From Bacteroidaceae bacterium (lineage in GTDB: Bacteria; Bacteroidota; Bacteroidia; Bacteroidales; Bacteroidaceae), in assembly GCA_017541265.1 (NCBI GenBank), contig JAFXZK010000018.1, positions 1-38,117 of the forward strand: a DNA stretch of 38,117 bases. Reading direction: 5' to 3'. The notes under the pieces are model-generated. The model saw only the letters and a list, made by a program, of their open reading frames with translations, was not told the origin of the DNA and did not search any database. Below are positions 34,189-38,117 of the stretch, piece after piece (the first letter of the stretch is position 1; every line of letters starts with the position of its first letter). A program made the translations under genes and the position numbers.

Positions 34189-35217
34189 TTATTGGCCTTG
34201 CTTCATTGCCTCATAAATCTTTGCCGTGATCTCGTCGCAAAGCTCCGGGTTGTCGCGAAGGACTTTCTTTGTGGCATCCTTGCCCTGGCCGAGCTTGCTG
34301 CCGCCATAGCTGTACCAAGAGCCACTCTTCTCGACAATCTTGAAGTCTGTAGCCAAGTCGATTATCTCACCGACACGGCAGATGCCCTCGCCATACATGA
34401 TTTCAAACTCGGCACGGCGGAAGGGGGGCGCCACTTTGTTCTTCACCACCTTGACCTTCACCTCGTTGCCAATGATGGTATCGCCGTCCTTGATGCTTTG
34501 AGACTTACGGATGTCGAGGCGCACCGAAGCGTAGAATTTCAGAGCATTGCCGCCAGTGGTCGTTTCAGGATTGCCAAACATGACACCAATCTTCTCGCGG
34601 AGCTGGTTAATAAAGATGCAGGTGGTGTTCGTCTTGTTGATGGTTGCGGTGAGCTTACGCAAGGCCTGACTCATCAGTCGTGCCTGCAAGCCAACCTTGT
34701 TATCGCCCATGTCGCCCTCCAGCTCTGCCTTGGGCGTCAGGGCAGCCACAGAGTCGATGACAATAATATCTACTGCCGCACTGCGAATAAGCTGGTCGGC
34801 GATGTCGAGAGCCTGCTCTCCGTTGTCGGGCTGCGAGATGAGAAGCTCGTCCACGTTCACGCCGAGGTTGGCGGCATAGAAGCGGTCGAAGGCATGCTCC
34901 GCATCAATGAATGCAGCTATGCCGCCTTGCTTTTGCGCCTCTGCAATAGCGTGCAGGGCAAGCGTCGTCTTGCCTGAAGACTCAGGACCGTATATCTCCA
35001 CGATACGTCCCCTTGGGTAGCCGCCCACGCCGAGCGCGTAGTCCAGCGTAATGGAGCCAGTGGGAATGACCTTTATGTTGTCGATTTTCTCCTCGCCAAG
35101 CTTCATGATAGAGCCTTTGCCAAAGTCCTTCTCTATCTTTTCCATTGCGGCCTTTAGTGCTTTCAACTTCTCGTTCTGCTCCCCACCGGCAGCAGCTTCT
35201 TCTAACTTTTTTGCCAT
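34189..35217 (-). CDS. recA: Recombinase A
   Basis: RecA forms filaments on single-stranded DNA for homologous recombination and for cleavage of LexA-type repressors. The 342-residue protein has the Walker A motif GPESSGKT at 77-84, IDAEHAFD, Walker B region [12 protein letters not shown], loop L2 ([20 protein letters not shown]) and [17 protein letters not shown]. The acidic C-terminal tail is short. Its stop codon lies in a 9-bp repeat unit. The leader carries a five-unit 8-bp repeat. No SOS box was identified. The upstream dehydrogenase gene ends 69 bp before the start, so readthrough is possible. Confidence 0.98.
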   Translation of the reverse strand: MAKKLEEAAAGGEQNEKLKALKAAMEKIEKDFGKGSIMKLGEEKIDNIKVIPTGSITLDYALGVGGYPRGRIVEIYGPESSGKTTLALHAIAEAQKQGGIAAFIDAEHAFDRFYAANLGVNVDELLISQPDNGEQALDIADQLIRSAAVDIIVIDSVAALTPKAELEGDMGDNKVGLQARLMSQALRKLTATINKTNTTCIFINQLREKIGVMFGNPETTTGGNALKFYASVRLDIRKSQSIKDGDTIIGNEVKVKVVKNKVAPPFRRAEFEIMYGEGICRVGEIIDLATDFKIVEKSGSWYSYGGSKLGQGKDATKKVLRDNPELCDEITAKIYEAMKQGQ

Positions 35218-35232
35218 AATCTTATCTTTTTT

Positions 35233-35272
35233 CGTTATTACGTTATGTCGTTATCACGTTATATCGTTATGA
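35233..35272 (-). repeat. Five-unit 8-bp repeat in the recA leader
   Basis: CGTTATTA, CGTTATGT, CGTTATCA, CGTTATAT and CGTTATGA follow without gap (plus strand). The first six bases of each unit are invariant. The block ends 15 bp before the recA start codon. Confidence 0.85.
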
Positions 35273-35286
35273 CGAGCCTTTGGACG

Positions 35287-36519
35287 CTACAGTTCCAGGT
35301 CGCCGTCGTGGATTTCGTGCCAGGGCAGGCCTTGTTCATTGAGCTTTTCCATGAAGGGATCGGGGTCGAACTCCTCGACGTTGTGGACACCGGGCTTGCT
35401 CCAGAGACCCTTGAGGAACATCATGGCACCTATCATGGCAGGCACACCGGTGGTGTAGCTCACGCCCTGCATACCTGTTTCTTCGTAGGCGGCTTGGTGC
35501 GAACAGTTATTATATATATAATATGTATGCTCCTGTCCGTTCCTGAGGCCACGGATGCGGCAGCCTATGCTTGTCTCGCCGTCGTAGTTCTCGCCGAGGT
35601 CCTGCGGATTGGGCAATACTGCCTTGAGGAACTGCAAAGGCACAATCTTGACGACTGCCTCGCCACTGCCGTCCGCCTTCGGGGCCTTGTACTCGACTTC
35701 GTCAATGCGGCTCATGCCGATGTTCTGTATGACATCAAGGTAAGTGAGGTACTGCTGCCCGAAGGTCATCCAGAACCGCGCACGCTTGATGGTCGGATAG
35801 TTGATGACGAGCGACTCTATCTCCTCGTGATGGAGCAGATAGCTCTCCTTCGGGCCAATACCAGGATAAGTCAAGGGCTTGTGAATCTCCATCGGTTCCG
35901 TCTCGATGTACTTGCCGTTCTCCCAATAGAGACCCTTCTGCGTAATCTCGCGGATGTTGATTTCGGGATTGAAGTTCGTGGCGAAAGCCTTATGATGGTT
36001 GCCTGCGTTGCAATCCACGATGTCAAGGTACTGAATCTCGTCAAAATGATGCTTGGCTGCGTAGGCGGTAAAGATACTTGTCACGCCTGGGTCGAAGCCG
36101 CAGCCGAGAATGGCACAAAGCCCTGCCTTCTCGAAGCGTTCACGGTACGCCCACTGCCACGAGTACTCGAAGTGCGCCTCGTCCTTCGGCTCATAGTTTG
36201 CAGTGTCGAGATAGTTGCAGCCCGTTTGCAGGCAGGCTTCCATGATGGTGAGGTCCTGATAGGGCAAGGCAAGGTTCATCACAATGTCGGGCTTGTAGCT
36301 GCCCAGCAACTTGACAAGCTGCTCCACACTGTCGGCATCCACCTGTGCAGTCCGCACCTTCGTGCCGTATTTCTTGTTGAGGACTTCTGCCAGAGCCACG
36401 CACTTCTTCTCCGTGCGGCTGGCAATCATTACTTCTGTAAACGTGTCAGGATTCTGACACACCTTGTGGGCTGCAACGGTGGCTACACCGCCAGCTCCTA
36501 TAATTAATACTCTTCCCAT
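35287..36519 (-). CDS. Carboxynorspermidine dehydrogenase / saccharopine dehydrogenase family protein
   Basis: The protein has 410 residues, starting with a Rossmann fold (VLIIGAGGVATVAAHKVC, glycines 8, 10 and 11). Further family landmarks are IASRTEKKC, QVDADSVEQL, NLALPYQDLTIMEACLQTGC, and CGFDPGVTSIFTAYAAKHHF. This layout fits the carboxynorspermidine/carboxyspermidine dehydrogenases that make polyamines in Bacteroidetes rather than the larger fungal lysine enzymes. The reaction would be NADPH-dependent reductive condensation of aspartate semialdehyde with a diamine. The matching decarboxylase is not in the window. An AT-rich stretch inside the gene (35510-35525) encodes HTYYIYNN and resembles the tract at 7048. 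A promoter match overlaps the upstream terminator. Confidence 0.88.
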   Translation of the reverse strand: MGRVLIIGAGGVATVAAHKVCQNPDTFTEVMIASRTEKKCVALAEVLNKKYGTKVRTAQVDADSVEQLVKLLGSYKPDIVMNLALPYQDLTIMEACLQTGCNYLDTANYEPKDEAHFEYSWQWAYRERFEKAGLCAILGCGFDPGVTSIFTAYAAKHHFDEIQYLDIVDCNAGNHHKAFATNFNPEINIREITQKGLYWENGKYIETEPMEIHKPLTYPGIGPKESYLLHHEEIESLVINYPTIKRARFWMTFGQQYLTYLDVIQNIGMSRIDEVEYKAPKADGSGEAVVKIVPLQFLKAVLPNPQDLGENYDGETSIGCRIRGLRNGQEHTYYIYNNCSHQAAYEETGMQGVSYTTGVPAMIGAMMFLKGLWSKPGVHNVEEFDPDPFMEKLNEQGLPWHEIHDGDLEL

Positions 36520-36546
36520 TGTTGTGTTTTAGGTTAGTTTTGCTTG

Positions 36547-36578
36547 CAAAACTACAAAAAAAAGTCCAAAGCGGCAAG
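36547..36578 (-). promoter_or_regulatory. Promoter of the dehydrogenase gene, overlapping a terminator
   Basis: On the minus strand CTTG (36578-36575), 20 bp, then TAGTTTTG (36554-36547) fits the Bacteroidetes pattern. The gene starts at 36519. The -33 element and spacer lie within the hairpin that terminates the previous gene. Confidence 0.6.
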
Positions 36579-36593
36579 GCTTTGGACTTTTTT
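36558..36593 (-). terminator. Intrinsic terminator of the Gly/Arg-tailed gene
   Basis: A 15 bp stem (AAAAAAGTCCAAAGC with GCTTTGGACTTTTTT) with a 6-base loop lies 28 bp after the stop codon at 36621. The arms end in A and T runs, so it could work on both strands. Confidence 0.88.
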
Positions 36594-36620
36594 CTTTCTC
36601 ATTCATTGCATTTGCTCTCT

Positions 36621-37193
36621 TTAGAAGCCGCCGCCAGGACCGCCGAAGCCACCACGGGGACCGCCGCCGAAACCGCCGCGCGGACCGCCTTCGAAGCCGC
36701 CACGACGTTCTCCGTCAGCATTACGACGCTGCAGCTGTTCGCGATTGCCATTGCCGCGCTGGGGAGTGAGCACCTTCAGCACCTGCTGGGGAGTTAGCAC
36801 TTTGCCGAACTCTTCAGCGAACTTCTTCTGCACTTCCAGACGCTTCTGCATGGTTGCAATCTGCTGTTCCTGACGCTCGAAGCCTTCCTTAATCTTGGCT
36901 GTTGCCTCCTCGTCGCTCATTTCCTTCTTCTCTTCGTCGCGACCAGAAAAATCTGGACGCTGGCCACGTAACTGGTTGGTGGCGAACATCTCCTTCTGAT
37001 AATCGGAATAGATGCTGAGGAAAGTCTTCTGTGCCTCGTCTTCCAGTTTGAATTCCTTTGCCAGACGTTCGCCAGACTTCTCAATGCGTTCGTTGATTGA
37101 CTTTGTACGTTCTTCTTCACTCACGCGCTCCTGGGCGCAAACGGCAGTGCTGCCCAACAGAGCCAGGACTGCCACAATAATTGTCTTTCTCAT
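36621..37193 (-). CDS. Secreted helical protein with Gly/Arg-rich tail (DUF4890/Spy-like)
   Basis: The 190-residue protein has a signal peptide (MRKTIIVAVLALLGSTAVCAQ), a helical, charged body (about 22-145: LAKEFKLEDEAQKTFLSIY, AKIKEGFERQEQQIATMQKR, FGKVLTPQQVLKVL) and a tail of RGGF and GGP repeats from about 165. The body resembles the small periplasmic proteins of the DUF4890 or Spy/CpxP type, in which an LTPEQ-like motif is typical; here LTPQQ is seen. It may act as a periplasmic chaperone or stress protein; this is inference. It ends at a strong terminator. Confidence 0.8.
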   Translation of the reverse strand: MRKTIIVAVLALLGSTAVCAQERVSEEERTKSINERIEKSGERLAKEFKLEDEAQKTFLSIYSDYQKEMFATNQLRGQRPDFSGRDEEKKEMSDEEATAKIKEGFERQEQQIATMQKRLEVQKKFAEEFGKVLTPQQVLKVLTPQRGNGNREQLQRRNADGERRGGFEGGPRGGFGGGPRGGFGGPGGGF

Positions 37194-37292
37194 TTCGCTT
37201 AATTTGTTTATAAGTTTTTTTCTGTCACACTCCTTTGACCACAGAGGCTGTCATAAAGTTTAATGGATGAAACCACATCTAACCTTTTTTAA

Positions 37293-38117
37293 CTATCGGA
37301 CGGTAATATGGAAGCACCCCTGCTTGACTTCGTACTTGACAAAGCAACGTCCCTGTTCGCGGATGTCGCGCAGCACTTCGCTCAGCACCCACTTCAGCGT
37401 ATCGTTCTGTACAGCCCGACGCTCAGGTTCACCAGGAGGTGAGACGGTGGAATAGCGGTTGTAGCAGATGTCGAACGTGGTGCCGAAGCGGTGGCAACTC
37501 TGGTCGGAGGCATTGCCGTTGCGCCTGGTTAGCCGTGCCACATCGTCTTCTGTCCGGAGCACGCTCGACACGATGATACGGTGCAAAGGGATTCCCTTAA
37601 CATACAGGCTGTCGAAATAGTTGCGCCCGATGGTTGAGAGCAGCTGGGCGGCACGAGGGACGAGGTAGGGGATGCTGTGACTCATGCCCCTGTCAATGCA
37701 GTAGAATGGATTGGCACCCACAAAGACGAGTTCCTTCCTGCGGTGCTCAGCCTCTTGTCGGTTGCGAACAGGACGGACGCCCCACTTCCGGGCCGACACT
37801 ATCTGCACGTCCTGCACGTCGGGGAAGCACTTGGCATACGACGGCACACTGCGTACGGGATGCCACTTGGTGCGGCCTGTCGAGTCCTGTTGCAGCTTGG
37901 GCAGTTCCGCACGCTTAGGCTGCTCCGGAATCGAGACGTGCCTAATTGGCAAATTAGGCGTGCCTAATTGGTCATTTAGGCGTGCCTCGTCGGGCAACGA
38001 GGCGTGCTTCGTTTCGGCCTCAACCTTGGGCTGTACCACCTCAGGAAAAGCGAGCCTGACCAAACCAAGCACAGCTACGGTGCCTCCACAAATGCCTAAA
38101 AATATCTTCTTCTTTAG
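37293..38117 (-). CDS. DUF5715-like, M15-peptidase-type protein, 5' end outside the window
   Basis: The frame is open to the window edge. A GTG at 38072 could start a 259-residue protein, but the codons before it read LKKKIFLGICGGTVAVLG, a basic end plus hydrophobic core of a signal peptide or membrane anchor, so the true start lies beyond 38117. A Pro/charged linker follows, then a domain with SCHRFGTTFDI and, near the end, GCFHITV. The first gives the His and Asp spacing of the M15 D-Ala-D-Ala peptidase zinc site and the second the third His, so a cell-wall peptidase activity is possible. The linker is encoded by a 22-bp-period repeat. The family name is from memory and context. Confidence 0.78.
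   Translation of the reverse strand, partial: LKKKIFLGICGGTVAVLGLVRLAFPEVVQPKVEAETKHASLPDEARLNDQLGTPNLPIRHVSIPEQPKRAELPKLQQDSTGRTKWHPVRSVPSYAKCFPDVQDVQIVSARKWGVRPVRNRQEAEHRRKELVFVGANPFYCIDRGMSHSIPYLVPRAAQLLSTIGRNYFDSLYVKGIPLHRIIVSSVLRTEDDVARLTRRNGNASDQSCHRFGTTFDICYNRYSTVSPPGEPERRAVQNDTLKWVLSEVLRDIREQGRCFVKYEVKQGCFHITVR
37937..38017 (-). repeat. 22-bp-period hairpin repeat inside a coding region
   Basis: Three full units begin CGTGCCT at 37937, 37959 and 37981, and a partial fourth at 38003. The first has the palindrome CCTAATT-GGCA-AATTAGG. The others keep pairing arms of other sequence (CCTCGT with ACGAGG in the third). The period of 22 and the GGCA loop are shared with the array at 26031-26112. 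Confidence 0.85.

Noticed and set aside
38070-38072. GTG as true start of the last gene
   Set aside because: The frame continues upstream to the window edge and encodes a basic and hydrophobic signal or anchor, so the gene is taken as truncated.

Overview
The window looks like chromosomal DNA of a Bacteroidales bacterium, most like Prevotella or a close relative. The reasons are paired SusC/SusD outer-membrane genes, calycin-like and dockerin-tailed secreted proteins, DUF4105 and DUF5715 type genes, and several matches to the Bacteroidetes sigma factor promoter (TTTG, about 20 bp, TAnnTTTG). No rRNA, tRNA, CRISPR array, transposase or integrase was recognised.

Layout. 1-2217 (+): the 3' part of guaA, ndk, and an M23 peptidase with a LysM domain. 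2325-8214 (-): a run of five genes, read as an 8214-to-2325 series: a calycin/dockerin secreted protein, a DUF4105 membrane protein, a large secreted multidomain protein, a 52-residue peptide gene, and miaA. 8529-25379 (-): a 17 kb set of six tightly spaced genes made of the same module twice (FAS1 lipoprotein, SusC, SusD). It ends at a strong hairpin and contains no carbohydrate-active enzyme or regulator. 25380-26192: an 813 bp gap holding the operon leader, an unexplained block and a 22-bp-period repeat array. 26193-31117: a ThiD-like kinase, a Wzc-type tyrosine kinase with a Tyr-Gly-rich tail, and a divergent sugar-phosphate transferase with an altered active site. 31177-34063 (+): a hypothetical protein, a coiled-coil protein, zapA and rny (cell division and RNA turnover). 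34189-38117 (-): recA, a carboxynorspermidine/saccharopine dehydrogenase family enzyme, a Gly/Arg-tailed secreted protein, and a DUF5715 (M15-like) protein cut by the window end.

How the genes work together. The SusCD/FAS1 operon should build two TonB-dependent import complexes with cell-surface lipoprotein partners; the substrate cannot be read from the sequence, and the lack of glycosidases argues against an ordinary polysaccharide locus. Wzc and the sugar transferase are divergent neighbours with exopolysaccharide-type functions. The rest is mostly housekeeping.

The most unusual signal is in the DNA between and inside the genes. Many junctions, and some gene ends, carry degenerate tandem repeats with 7, 8 or 9 bp periods. 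There are also three arrays with a 22 bp period built from small inverted repeats, a cluster of four REP-like hairpins, and an (AT)n tract at the start of the DUF4105 gene that looks able to switch the reading frame of its signal peptide.
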